In this document: positions 12,322 through 24,325 of the stretch, piece after piece
Layout: each line of letters begins with the position of its first letter
Numbering within the stretch: the stretch's first letter is position 1
Source: Guyanagaster necrorhizus
Lineage: Eukaryota; Basidiomycota; Agaricomycetes; Agaricales; Physalacriaceae
Length of the DNA: 64,000 nucleotides
Reading direction: 5' to 3'
Assembly: GCF_019112545.1 (NCBI RefSeq)
Contig: NW_025064887.1
Span: forward strand, 199,448 to 263,447
Program-made: the position numbers and the translations under genes
Notes under the pieces: generated by a model
Told to the model about the DNA's origin: nothing
What the model saw: the letters and a program-made list of their open reading frames with translations, nothing else
The model's database searches: none

Positions 12322-12468
12322 GAGATCATTTACCTAGTTGTACGAATTATAATTATAATGGTTAAAGTTGGAAAGATTTCACCACGTGGACGTTGAGGTA
12401 CTTGGGCCTTGAACCCACTTTGGAAGGAGCCGTTATTGTAATTGACCGTCATCGAGTTTGCATCGAGT

Positions 12469-13678
12469 ATGTCGCAGCCATCATCCTCTCGAAAGCCTCA
12501 TCCAACTCCAGCGATATCTGAACCGACCCCATTCCAGCTGGTATCTTTTCTCTTTGCCGTGGCGTCGTCCATGTTCATCAACTCTTCATTCTCAGCGCTC
12601 GCTCGTACTCGATTATCTATCTCATCAATGCTATACCCGTACCGCGCTTGCCTTCGCGGAGGACAGTTCCGTCCGGCACCTTGACGCAGACGGCGACGAA
12701 GTGATGCAACCGGCTGACGGGAGTTCCAGTCTACCTGAGCTGTCGGGGGAGGCATGGAAGCAGGCGGACCAACGAGCAGGTACGACCCTGTACATATCGG
12801 AACCCCCACATTTCTGACAAGTCGACAGATATACGACGACTGCTGCTTTCAGGAAAGGTGGATGAGGCTACGGATCTACTCAACACCCGTTTTCCCGCCG
12901 TTCTTAACATACTAGCAGAGTCTACTAATGTCGAACCGCCAATGTCGAATAGCCTGACATACGTGGCTCCTACCTCTGTCGATCCCGCCCATCTTCTTTT
13001 GAATTTGCGCATACAAGCTTTCATTGAATCATGTAGAACAGTACCTTTGGAGCATCCTCCCGCCCAAACCGAATCCCCGCCTCCTAAATCGCAAAAACGA
13101 AGTTCTCAAGCTCTTCAGGAAGACGATCCCGAATCCCGCGACCAGCAAACGGCACTGCTGAAGAGTGCTCAAAAGCTGTATGCCCTGGCGAACCATCTTC
13201 CATGCATCGAAGATCGGGAAAAGTACGTCAAGGAGCTGCAGAATGTACTTAGCATTCTTGCATACATTGTCCCAGAAGAAAGCTCGGTGGCCAAATATCT
13301 CAGTCAGGAGAGGCGAGACGCAGTCGCCGAGCAGATTAACAGCGCAGTACTCTGTAAGTCGCGTAGTATGTCAGCAAAACGGGTTATTGATTCCCTCACA
13401 AACTTCCAGATAGGACGGGTCTCAACGCTATATCACGAGTGGAACTGATAGTACGGCAGACCTCTACTGTTTGGTCCCTTGCTCGTGACCTGCATATTCC
13501 GTCGCATTCGAGTACAATCCTGCCGCCAGGCGCCAAGGCGTCCTTGGTGTCGAATAACTCCGACAAGGGCCAGGAGGTAGGATGCTTTGTCTGTGCTTCT
13601 CAAGCTGATATGCTCATGATCGCGTTACAGCCCGTGCCAGTGTTTGATCTTTCGCAATTCTTAGATTCGAGAGCATGA
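12469..13678 (+). CDS. LisH-CTLH-CRA domain protein (RanBPM C-terminus / GID-type)
   Basis: LisH-CTLH-CRA proteins are scaffold subunits of the GID/CTLH ubiquitin ligase and related complexes. From the ATG at 12469 (SQPSSSRKPHPTPAIS) an intron leads to RSLVLDYLSHQCYTRTALAFAEDS, which matches LisH. It is followed by DIRRLLLSGKVDEATDLLNTRFP, a CTLH motif. The CRA part contains LLLNLRIQAFIESC and KLYALANHLPCIEDREKYVKEL. An insert of Ser/Pro/Gln-rich sequence (about 13060-13140) sits between CTLH and CRA. No SPRY domain precedes LisH, unlike full RanBP9/10 and Gid1, so it resembles the C-terminal half of RanBPM. It ends PVFDLSQFLDSRA after a last intron. GID4 lies 33 kb away in the same window. 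Membership in GID is plausible, not shown. Confidence 0.82.
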
Positions 13679-13794
13679 CCTTTTACGACGTTGCATTTTC
13701 CCATCACATTCTTCATTCTGCATTGTATCACGCATCATATATATTCATGAATACTCTCATCCTGATAACGGAGCATGGTTGAAATGGAGCTATA

Positions 13795-14547
13795 CTAGGT
13801 TAATACGACTTGTACATCATCCCACTTACCTTGGTTCAGTTTCGCTAGCAGACCGTCATAAACGTAGCAGTCCCTGAACCCGAGTTTCCGTAAGTGTGTC
13901 CAGCGATTCCACTGCACGCGATCTAATATTTTGGTAGCCTCCTTGGATGCAAGGTGCAGCCAGACATTGTATGATAGGTCCAACACAACAAGCAAGGGGC
14001 AGATACCAGGCAGACGGTGCAGAGGCAAGGCGTTGGGCAGGTTTATCAGTGCCATATGTGTTATGGTTGGCGAGAGGGTGAGTAAAGTGGAGGTTGATAA
14101 AGGGGTAGAGAGAAGAATGAATGTGTGCAAAGGACTGGGACTCCATTCCTCTTCATCCCAAGCCGTCTGATAAGCTCCTTCCCTGGCTGAGTGTAGAAAG
14201 AAGCCATTGTGCAGCGACTGGGTAGGACCAACGATTATCAGCTCTCCGTCTGCGGTTCCTTCAGGTTCGCACAGAGCATAAAGCTTGGGATTGGGCAGAG
14301 GGAAGTGCAGCGCGGTATCGCGAAGAAGCTGGCAACGCAAATGGGGAGGAACAAAGGGTATGATGTCGTGTATGAACTCGTTTGTGGGCATAGAAGAAAT
14401 TCGCCTCAGACATAAGAGGGTGAGCGAAGGCACCGAGGCCTGCGATGATACCGAGAGCAGAAGCGAAAGCATGTTTGCTCGCATGGCACTGGTGATTTCC
14501 ATGCGCCAGCTCTTTGGCGGTTTCGGACCCGACCACGTCTGAGGCAT
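13795..14547 (-). CDS. uncharacterised protein with leucine-rich character
   Basis: An intronless frame of 250 codons from the ATG at 14545-14547 (PQTWSGPKPPKSWRMEI) to the stop at 13795. The frame stays open upstream to 14703 but has no earlier ATG there. A helical segment rich in Leu (ANMLSLLLSVSSQASVPSLTLLCL) sits near the N-terminus. The C-terminal half has LRR-like spacing (ITHMALINLPNALPLHRLPG, PLLVVLDLSYNVWLHL, WTHLRKLGFRDCYVYDG), reminiscent of fungal F-box/LRR proteins but without a clear F-box. It converges on the CTLH gene with a 116-bp gap. I do not recognise an orthologue; function unknown. Confidence 0.6.
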   Translation of the reverse strand: MPQTWSGPKPPKSWRMEITSAMRANMLSLLLSVSSQASVPSLTLLCLRRISSMPTNEFIHDIIPFVPPHLRCQLLRDTALHFPLPNPKLYALCEPEGTADGELIIVGPTQSLHNGFFLHSAREGAYQTAWDEEEWSPSPLHTFILLSTPLSTSTLLTLSPTITHMALINLPNALPLHRLPGICPLLVVLDLSYNVWLHLASKEATKILDRVQWNRWTHLRKLGFRDCYVYDGLLAKLNQGKWDDVQVVLT

Positions 14548-15327
14548 CTCTGCAGTGCTCTCGGCTTCTGTAGCAGCAATGCCATGGTCGTGCAGCTTGA
14601 AAGGCAGCGTTGGAGAGTTGTGAATCAACCCTGCTCGAAGATGCACCTGGATGCGTGATCCTTGGATATTCTGAGAGTGTCTGAACTGTTCGCCCCTAGC
14701 CAAAATTTATTTCATTTCATACGGGATGAATGGGTGTTGTACCTCAGATTATGTAGGATCGTGTTGACTTTTCCAGAGTCACTCGGATTCATATTTGCTG
14801 ATGTCTCCCTTTATTTTGTCATTGCGAGCCTCCTTGAAGGTAATTGTACATACCAGTGGCACACGCAGTACAAGAAGGTTCATGGCGTGGTCTTGATATG
14901 CGGTGTGGTCGTCGTCGTGGGTGGTCGACACGGGCACGTGCTTGGCCCTTCTGATAAACAGTCACTGACTTTTGAGTCTATAGTTTTCTTGTTGAATCTA
15001 ACCGCGACCGGTAATCTACGTAAAGAGATACTGACGCTAACCCCCAAGGAGTATAATTTTCTCGTATTCTCGTGTGTTGGTGCCCAAGGGAGTTGACGCC
15101 ACCGCAGCTTAGAGTAACAGATAAGTGGATCACAGACCTTTCTCATTACCCAGGATGCTGTTGCTGGGATATGAATTCCATATGGAGCACGAAAGAGCAC
15201 GAACAAATTCATTAGCGAACAATCTGCACATGCTTTTGGTCACATGTCCCAAAAACTGTTGATAGAACTTCCGAAAGGCCCTACAAGAAGTTGCATTCAA
15301 TCCATAACAGAAATTATTATTGGGTCC
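14548..15327. other. divergent spacer before the reductase gene
   Basis: About 780 bp between two divergent starts. A 144-codon frame at 14662-15096 (+) has hydrophobic runs but no recognisable features and overlaps the upstream part of the orphan gene. I see no convincing gene. Confidence 0.45.
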
Positions 15328-18300
15328 ATGTCTTTCTCCACACGACGAGCGATTCCTCCGCTGCCCCGACCTCAAGGACTTTCAAGTGCTACTTTCCGAG
15401 CTCCTCCACTTGATGGGTCGCTTACTATCCAGGAAATCTACGCGTGGCATCTTCAGCATTCCCCTAGTCACCGGATGTTCGTGTATGCCCGCGAAGACGG
15501 TAGCATCCGGACAATAAGCTGGGCAGAAGCCGTAGCAGCGATATACACTGGCGCACGACTTCTCAGAAGGCGGATTCAATCTGCGACAGAATCACCAGTG
15601 GTGGCCATCCTCTCTTTATCCGGTCCGTCTTCTCTTCCATCCAGTGCGGCGCCCTCATGATCATGGATTTTTGCAGACACCATAACATATTTCGTCACGA
15701 TGATGAGTCTTTTGCGTGCAAACTACGTCTTCTTCCCTATCTCGCCCCGAAATTCGGCAGTTGCAGTTGCACATCTTCTTCACAAGGTCGGCGTACAGCA
15801 TGTTCTTATTGGCCGAGATGCATCAATGCAGGACCTCGCTAACCAAGCTCTTGAAATCTTGAAATCGCAATATTCGTCAGATACGTTCCCAGAACTATCC
15901 TCCATTCCGATCCCGATCTTCGAGGACTACTTTCAATCTCAATGGGAACAAAACACTCATGAGGAGAATCTTCCTTTGCCGCCTATAGATCCAGATTCGC
16001 TTGCTTTCTATTTGCATTCCTCTGGTAATTCTGAGTTATTTACCTCCGTGCGTCATAACACATGTGCTTTATATTCTAGGCTCAACGGCATACCCAAAGC
16101 CAATCGCTTGGACACATCATCGACTCGTTCAATTGAGCTTAGTACCATGGTTCGGAGAAAGAGATTTGTGTGACGTTCTTTTCTCTTTGCATGTTATGCC
16201 CATGTACCACGGTATGGGCGTCTTACAGCTCTTGTGGACGGTATGCATCCTTGTTCCAAACTACCTAAATTCTTCTGAGATTTTATTAGGCATCATCCGG
16301 CTTGGTCGTCGGTGCTTTCGAACCCAAATCACCTGCCATTCTCCCAACGCCGGAAAACCTGTTTGACTCTGCGAGGACAGTCCAGAGTGACGTTATCTTC
16401 TGCGTTCCATCCTTCATTGAGGTACGACATGCGCGATTTGTCAGTTATCCCCCGGTTTACACGGTTCGACAGGCGTGGTCGCGACGGCCAGAATATGTTG
16501 AATGGCTCTCTACTCGGTCAGGTGTGGTATGTCCAGAAACTTATCCTTGAACTTAGTCAAGACATTCCAACGTTAGCTTTACGGTGGTGGGCCTTTGAAC
16601 AAGGAAGCCGGAGACTATATGACGTCCAAAGGCGTCTCTGTTTTCATTAGTTACGGGTCGTAAGCCTCATCGGGTCCATCATATATAATTGAATAGAGAC
16701 CTAACTGATTCAAAGAACCGAAGGTGGGATCATGAGCCTTGTCTTACCTGGTGAGTCCTTGACTACACATTTTGGCATTGACGGTACTTATCTACGTAGC
16801 CCAGGTAGATTACGACTGGGACTACTTCCAATTTCCTGGGCTTGTCAAACCAGAAATGGTTCCCAATGGAAATAATTCGTATGAGCTTGTAATGATGGTA
16901 TGCGTTTTCTTCACTGATAGGCCTCCGTTTTCATCTTACGACACCCTCTTAGTCGAATTCTTTTTGCCAGCCGAGTGTCCTTAATACCAAGGTCAATGGC
17001 GTTGATGCCTATGCAACATCGGATCTCTTCGTTCCACACGCAACGAAACCAGGATTTTGGAAGGTTTTCGGACGAACTGATGATCAGATCATACACAACA
17101 CAGGAGAGAAGGTACATCATTAGCTATCCCCCTGTTACCTGCAGCCTGATTTCGTCTGCTTCCTCAAAACAGACCAATCCGGGACCTCTGGGTATGTCGC
17201 AGGATATTCATATATAGTCCCGACTACTTACCGACTCTTTGCAGAGAATATGCTTAATCAAGACCCTCATGTTCTTGCCTCAGTCATGTTTGGTCGCGGA
17301 AAGTTTCAGGCTGGTGTACTCGTTGAACCAAAGCGTGAATTCAGCTTCGATCCTGTTGACACAGTCCTGCTAGGCCAATATCGCAACAAGATATGGTATT
17401 TGTGTTCCTAAGTGTATATGTCTTTTTTTTCACTCTCGCTGCAGGCCTACTGTTGAAAGAATGAATACATTCGCCCCTCAGCATTCGCGTCTATTCAAAG
17501 AGGTTCTTAGCTTATTCTCGGGCATTCTTACGTGTCGCTCATCGAGTCCAGATGATTCTTGTTGCTAAACCAGTCAAGCCTTTCACATACACTGCGAAAC
17601 ATACGGCACGGTGCGCAATTCAACGCTGGTTACGATAATATCAACCTCTCATGATCATTGGTAGGCGTCAAGCGATACTTAATGATTACATCGAGGAGAT
17701 CTCAGACCTCTATCAATCCGTTGAGGACAGTACACAAGCCAACATTTCGTTGCCTTTCGAATGGAACGCCAAGTCCACGAAGTCTTTTATACGGACTGTA
17801 GTTCTACAAGTTCTTTCCCATTCCATTCTTGATGACGATGACCTGTTTCAACATGGTTGCGACAGGTGAGTAAAACCCATTGAGTTCATTTCTCAGGATT
17901 GGTATTGACTCCACTAGCTTGCAATCTACGTGGATTCGAAATTCGTTGCTTCGCGCCCTTCGAGATACGGTCCAATTCGACACTCGTCAGGCAACCGATA
18001 ATTTCGTTTATACGCACCCGACGATCTCGCAACTTGCTGTATTCTTCTATTCATTAGCTCATGGAATGCTTGATTCCGTTAATTCTGAACCTGACTCACG
18101 AGTCAAGGCCATGCATGCTATGGTGAAGAAGTACTCAAAGGGCTTACCTACTAGGACTAGCGACACACCTATAGCGGCAACATCAGGCAAAATTGTTCTG
18201 GTAACGGGCACGACGGGCTCATTAGGAAGTCATATACTGGCAAGCCTGATTTTGGATACGAGTGTACACCGCATCTACGCTGTGAACCGGCCGGGAAAAC

Positions 18301-19428
18301 TCACACTATCAGAGAGGCAGCGGGGAGCATTTGTTTCGCGGGGACTCAATGTTGGCCTGCTAGATTCAGATAAAGTGGTGCTAGTGCAAGCGGAGATATC
18401 AGAGGGAATTGATTTTTTCGATGAGGTTGGGCGAATTCTTATACTCACTCCACCGTTGTTGACTCCATGTTGCAAAACAGTTGTCGGGCCCGATAACACA
18501 CATTATTCACAATGGTATGATAACACTCGTCACTTCCATCCTTATCTCATTTTTTCAATAGCCTGGCGAGTTGATTTCAACCTGAGCTTGTTCTCTTACG
18601 AATTCAATATCCGTGGACTATGTAACTTGATTGCCCTTGCTATTAAAACGCGGGCCCGACTGATATTTTTGAGCTCTATTGGAATCTTTCTCAGTATGTA
18701 TTGCCTTTCATTAAAAACAGGCAGCTTACTATGTTTCTGGGCAGATGCTTCTGAAGAGGATTCACTATCCGAATGTCCAATCGTCCCAGAAATGGCACTG
18801 GGAACTGGATACGGAGAGTCTAAATGGGTCTCAGAGGAGCTTCTGCGCACTGCGAAAGACTTACACTATCTGATCATCCGCGCTGGTCAATTGTGTGGTG
18901 CTGCAAATGGGACTTGGAACGTTAATGAATGGGTTCCAGCGATGGTCCAGAGCTCTCTCAAGCTTGGATGTTTCCCTGGTGGTGATAGGGTGAGTGTTCC
19001 TTGGTGAAGGGGATATAATGATCGTTCAACACGATGATGTACAGACTATCTCTTGGGTCCCTGTTCACGTAGCAGCTCAGGCAATCGTTGACTATGTTGA
19101 TCGACCTGAATACTTCATCCATTTGGTACATCCCAAACCTGTTCTATGGTCCGGCATAGCCAGTGTCATCTCAGCCGAGTTGAACGTCAAGCTGGTCCCA
19201 TATATTCAGTGGTTGGATGAACTGGAGAAATCAACTCTAGATGCTGCAGCATTGCCTGCCATCCGCATACTTCCGTACTACCGTCGTAATGCAAGGGTTG
19301 TAAATTTCAACAACCGAGAGGCATTTGGTTTGCCCAAAATCACAGTTCGGGACATGGGGTTTCCACAGATTGGTAGAGAAGATGCGGAAAGATGGTTGAC
19401 CTACTGGCGTAGGGTGGGGTTTCTTTGA
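15328..19428 (+). CDS. NRPS-like adenylation-carrier-reductase (carboxylic acid reductase type)
   Basis: Enzymes with A-T-R order activate a carboxylic acid as AMP ester, load it on a phosphopantetheine arm and release it reductively as an aldehyde; aminoadipate reductase and aryl-acid reductases are relatives. The ATG at 15328 starts SFSTRRAIPPLPRPQGLSS. A-domain landmarks: SSGSTAYPKPIAWTHH split by an intron near 16030-16080, MPMYHGMGVLQLLW, ISYGS/TEGG, and FGRTDDQIIHNTGEK. The carrier serine is in FQHGCDSLQ, its codon split by the intron 17866-17927. The reductase has TGTTGSLGSHIL (nucleotide loop, about 18207) and GYGESKW (YxxxK catalytic pair, about 18810). About 1,050 residues; all splices needed to keep it open are plausible, so it looks intact. 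Substrate cannot be read from sequence. Neighbours are housekeeping genes, so it is not in an evident biosynthetic cluster. Confidence 0.88.
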
Positions 19429-19478
19429 ATGAAAATGATACTAAGACTCCGGATATTTAATGTAATGCTATAACAGAC

Positions 19479-20616
19479 TTATTCCTGAGGAATGAACGGA
19501 CTTCTACGATAGGCAGGAGCTTCTATGATTGTTGGAAGTTCCTTAGCCATCACATCGGTCCCGGCAGGAAAAGGGAGGTCATCCACGCCTCGAGGTAACA
19601 CCTTCTCATATAGACCTTTAAGCTGGTTATGTTGACTCAGAGTCAACATCTTCTTTTTTGCATCCCGAACCATAACGTGGGCATTGTCGACGCCTGGGAC
19701 TGACCCTTGCACAAAGATGAGGTTGAGATTCGTGTCGACGCGTATAACGGGAAGGTTCTGGGTTGTTATTCGCTGGCCACCCATTCGAGCAGCCATTTTC
19801 TTTCCAGGAAACACACGGCCGGGATCCTAAAGGCGAACGTAAACGGTTCTATTCGAGACGTTGAGACGAATGGTACGCACTTGATGCTGACCAGTAGAAC
19901 CCGCAGACCGATGAGCTTTTGAAACACCGTGACTAGCCCTCAGACCCTTAAACCCCCATCGCTTCATTGCACCTTGAAAGCCTTTTCCTATTCTGTTGTA
20001 TGTTAGCCCCTTACAACAATGGCGATTCTCTTAGGACGCACGAAGTAGCTATTACATCAACGTATTGGCCTGGTACAAAATGTATTGCGGACAATGTCGT
20101 CCCTAAAGATAATTAAACACTGACGAGAAAGAAATTGAGCCACAACATACCAACAGGGAGATGCGCGTCTTCAGAAACAGGAAACTCTTTCACGATATAC
20201 TTGGGAACAACACCAGCCTTTCTAAAATGACCTTTCATCTGCGCGGTAGCTGTCTTGTAAGGTTTATCGGAAGCCGCGACCTGAACAGCATGGTAGACCG
20301 AGCTGTCCCTTCGGACTGTGCGGATATTTGCGGTGACTTGGCAATGGTCCAGCTAAGCACACATCAGTAAATTGTATCACCTAAATTGGAACGGCAGGAC
20401 CTGAAGAATTGTTACAGGAATACGAACCCCTTGGTCATTCCATAGAGCAGACATCCCTCGTTTACGTGCTATGAGACCGGTCCGTATTGACATTGGCGTC
20501 CATTTTGCTGGTGGTGCCGACGACGTGGATGCTTCTTGAGTCGTTGAAAGTGATGAACTGGAGTGTATCCGCCGAAAAGACGCGAAAGAAGGAAACTTTC
20601 GACCGACTTTAAACAT
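19479..20616 (-). CDS. MRPL3: mitochondrial large-subunit ribosomal protein L3 (uL3m)
   Basis: A structural protein of the mitoribosome large subunit. The ATG at 20614-20616 opens a basic, Ser-rich presequence ([21 protein letters not shown]) fitting a mitochondrial targeting peptide. The L3 core follows: [40 protein letters not shown], then [33 protein letters not shown] and [10 protein letters not shown], the most conserved L3 loop near the peptidyl-transferase centre. It continues [17 protein letters not shown] and ends RRSPFIPQE. Three to four introns; roughly 320 residues. Its 3' end lies 50 bp from that of the reductase gene. Confidence 0.92.
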
Positions 20617-20783
20617 GTCGGGTGAGGAAGGCGTTGTTATGCTTTGTTGAGAACAGATGCTGCAAGGAATTTTTTGGAATTAATTATTTTAAAATTTGCT
20701 TTTATTATTTAAATAAACTTGCTAAAGTTCTACCTTCTCCACTACATCCACCCTCCTGGCAGACAAATTTACACTCTAATGGA
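20617..20783. promoter_or_regulatory. 167-bp divergent promoter, MRPL3 / RRN6-like
   Basis: Spacer between two opposite start codons. It contains an AT-rich block near 20670-20720 (for example TTAATTATTTTAAAATTTG). No other gene fits here. Confidence 0.55.
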
Positions 20784-23700
20784 ATGGAATCGTGGCCTAC
20801 AGATGACCGAAAAAGCGAGGATATACCAAGAAAGGAGGGTAAAGGCAAAAAGAAAGAGATATTCCAATATCCCAACCTAGATCACGGATTAGTCGAAGCT
20901 CTGACCCTGGTTGAGAAGGGGAATGGTCTTGAATGGTCTTCCTTGGTGAAAAGTTATGGTACGCTATACTCGATTTCTGTAATGGGGCTACTTACAAGGC
21001 AGCATCAATAGATCCCGACCTATTCAAACTTCATGCAAAGGAACCTGTCAAAGTATTCCCAGCGACACGTCCGCCTTCCATCACGCTTCCGCATATGACA
21101 TTGAGGCGCAGGGCAGAGCGAGGAGTACGTCTTATCTCAGTAAAATGGACTATATTTGACCTCCGCTTTAGGCAAATTTTCTGAGGACACATTTTCCTGA
21201 GGTCGAAATTGCTGCTGAACTCATCAGGGAGGAAATAGAGACAGACGCGAAAGTCTTGCGTGATCAAGACGTATACAATCCCTATGATGGGAATTTACTT
21301 GAAACTGTCATCTCATATGACTCTTTAAGGCCGACGTCGTCGCATCTTGCGTTTCCAATGGGTGAATTAGGTCGAGACCTAAGTAAGCTGTTGTGCTCTC
21401 CATCAAGAGTCACTTGTTTAACTTCCTCATCAATAGATATATCACCATTTCTTCCTTCTGATAATGGGAGTGTTTTTACCCCGACGGCTACTCCAGTAAG
21501 GTCGTTCGATACGCCCATATCTCAGATTGCTTCACCTAGATATGACCTCTCAAACCTGACACAAGGCAAGGCATCTGCCGCGGTCTACCCGGTCTTATAC
21601 TGATTCTTTTAGGTGCATTGCTGGCTGTGAGGACTTATGGTATCACATCTGTACTGGAAATGTGTTCTGGGGACACACCGAAGAAAGTAAAAGTGGTCGA
21701 TGTCGCGACCATTGCCTCGTCTGATGTGGGCGGTCATCAAATGATTGATGTCAAGTTCCCTTCGGTTCATGATCTGCTGGCTGTCAGTGATCACGGTATG
21801 GTATTCAGCTACAACTTCACCGGTTGCAAACCTTTCCCGTGAGTTTTTATTCTTGTCTATCAAAATTAACAGGATACACAAGCTTCTTTTAGTATATTTG
21901 ATTATTCTACTCTGTCATCCATGTCTGAAATTATGTCTGATGATTTTTGGAGACTCGCGCTGGGTGCGAACGTTGGCACATGTCTTTTAACTTCGGTCAA
22001 AGTTTTAAGGCGGCTTGACTCTCGTGTAGGTCCCTCCATTACATTGTGAATCATACTGTTCATTATGTTCATGTATTTCTGCAGGACAATCATGTCTACA
22101 GTTCAATCTTTTCTGTCACAAGCGAGAAAGATGTGATTACAGCAGTCGAAGACCAGGATGGTCATCTAATCCGTCTATGTACCACTTCTCAGCTCTTGTG
22201 GATCGATGATAGAAAACCGGGGAAACCACTCCTTGGATATCACCATAACCGATCGTTCGATAGGACACTCAAAACTGAGACCGTCTCTTTTCAAAGCGGT
22301 AAGTTGATATTTAGCATGTTTCTTGATCTGACGGTAATCCAGCACCTCTCACTTTCTTGACATCACGAAAGAATGGGTTGGTTGATGTGTATAATGTTTC
22401 TCGCTCAAGTGAGAACGGACTCGTTCATGCTAACGCGCTCCCGTACTGTTTGACATCGGCTACCGGTTTTGAGGATTCTCTGACCGGGCAGTCATTTGTT
22501 CATCACCCATACCTAAATGGGGACCAATCCTTCAGTCTATTAAGACTGTCTAGGCGCGGGGCCATTCAAATGATTGAACTCCACTGCTCGAATGAGATAG
22601 GAACACTGACCCCTCAATTTGAGTGGTCGGATGATGTCAAAGATCTGGACCTCAAAGCCTCGACACTTCGACCAGATGAAGGACTCCTTGGTAACAGGGA
22701 ACACATGGAAGTGGACTTTTCTGGGGTGTATCGTCGTGAGTCGTAATCATTCGTGAAAGCCAGATAGTTAATGAATGATGTGTATAAAGATGTTTTCGTG
22801 GAGAGGCCTAGACTGGATGAAGAACACGAAGAGAAACATGCGGAAGACGTGTACGGCCTTGTGAATCGTCTTCCCCTCTTTTGGCAATATACGAATGCTC
22901 CCATAGAGCATATGTTGACTACGTGAGGTTCATCAATAGCAAGACCTGACTCTCTCTGACTTTGTGTTCCCACCAGCTACGACATCATTTTTCGAGCAGG
23001 AGACGACCCAGATGGGGCTTCTCGAGCCGATTTTCTGACGGGCAGCATTATTAACTCGACCAGAGGGTATCGTGCACTACAGGAGGGGCGCTTGTCGCCG
23101 GCTACCTTGAGTAAAGGTTCTGCATGGCATCATAATATCGGTCCTACCTTACATGCTCTTGATTCGACTGTGCGTCACAACGTGGAGGACATACTTGAAG
23201 ACCTACGGAAGTATGACGTCGCCCACTGCCCAGATGGCACAGCCCAGTCTTTAAGAAGAGAAGGCAAAGCTCGAGAGCAACTGGCTCTTGATTTGTTGCT
23301 TTCGCAGGACGTTTTTTCTGTCCAGCCACTGAAACCACCAGCCTCTGTGCCTGATGACCTCGAGAGCATGACAGAAGCACTTTCTATTGGCAACAAACCA
23401 CCTCCGGTGGATTTCAGGTACTTGCAGCCCATGCTGCGAAGGACAGCAGAAGCGATGAGAGAAGGAGGAGATGATGATCCAGAAATGTCGTATCCCCTTG
23501 GCGTTCGATTGTTGCTGAAGGAATGGGATGCTGGGACAGACCCAGACAATTACGTTTACGTGGATCCTTACGGCGGTCCGACGGAGCAACCCACCAGGAT
23601 TCAGCTCCCAAAACCTAAATCCAGCCTGCCGAAATCGACACCACTCCAGCGACCCCCAATCGTCGTAGCATCCAGTGCCATGGTTCCGCCCGTGCAGCCG

Positions 23701-23913
23701 GCGTCAAGCCGAGGGTCCTTTTTCCCTCAGTCGCAGCCAGCCGTTGCTCCCGTTCTCAGGTCTGCCACCGAGTCTCAAGCATCTATTGCATTCCCAGCCG
23801 CAGGTTCTCAAGAGTTAATGACCAGCACACAGATTCTTCCTGGGCCACATGGAGGTCGCCCGCCACCCGCCGGAAAGAAAAAACCTGCAAAGAAGAGGCT
23901 GGGTGGTTTTTGA
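20784..23913 (+). CDS. RRN6-like RNA polymerase I initiation factor (TAF1C/Rrn6 family)
   Basis: Rrn6 is part of the core factor that places RNA polymerase I on rDNA promoters. From the ATG at 20784 (ESWPTDDRKSEDIPRKEG) the frame can be spliced over about ten exons. Evidence for the family: beta-propeller-like segments with a WIDDRKPGKPLLGYHHNR element (about 22200), the Leu-rich helical region after 23090, and above all the C-terminal signature ILPGPHGGR followed by a Lys/Arg-rich tail ending KKRLGGF, matching the Rrn6/TAF1C C-terminus. A proline- and serine-rich linker (about 23590-23800) precedes that tail. About 880 residues, near the family size. The middle is divergent, as in the family, so exon borders there are approximate. 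A 10-bp unit at 20921-20940 is repeated in tandem in the first exon. Confidence 0.75.
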
Positions 23914-24325
23914 GCCAAGATTCAATGGGCAAGCCTAGAGTTTCATTTACGTTCATTATACAGTGTAGCACATGTAGTACATGAATATCTTTCTTCTTTG
24001 CCTGTATGAATTTTCCGCAAGTCGAGAAACAGCGATTCACTGGAACGACGAAAGAGGCCGGGGAAGCACCAAGAAGGAATGTCAAGTGATCTGGTGATCG
24101 AGTTGCGGTGACCGTGTTCTGAATTTGCCGGTGTCGACATCTAATCCTTCGCTCCTTCCTTGATCCCTGCGCCCGACGGTATCACATCGATCCACCTCAT
24201 AGTTTTTTTGCTGTCGCGTAGGGCATGCAAGTGAAACTGGACTGACGGCCAGCCCAGTCAGCCCGCCCTATGGATGGAAAAAGGCATGTATTTCTTCGTT
24301 TTTTTCGCCTCATTGCGACCTCATC
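23914..24325. other. intergenic spacer
   Basis: About 410 bp between the RRN6-like stop and the carrier start, both genes on the plus strand. No gene or repeat was seen. Confidence 0.5.

Noticed and set aside
14662..15096. 144-codon plus-strand frame between the orphan gene and the reductase
   Set aside because: Partly overlaps the antisense upstream part of the orphan frame; hydrophobic but unlike any family known to me.
12469..20616. A biosynthetic gene cluster around the reductase
   Set aside because: Neighbours are a CTLH protein, an orphan gene and a mitochondrial ribosomal protein. No tailoring enzyme, transporter or regulator is adjacent.
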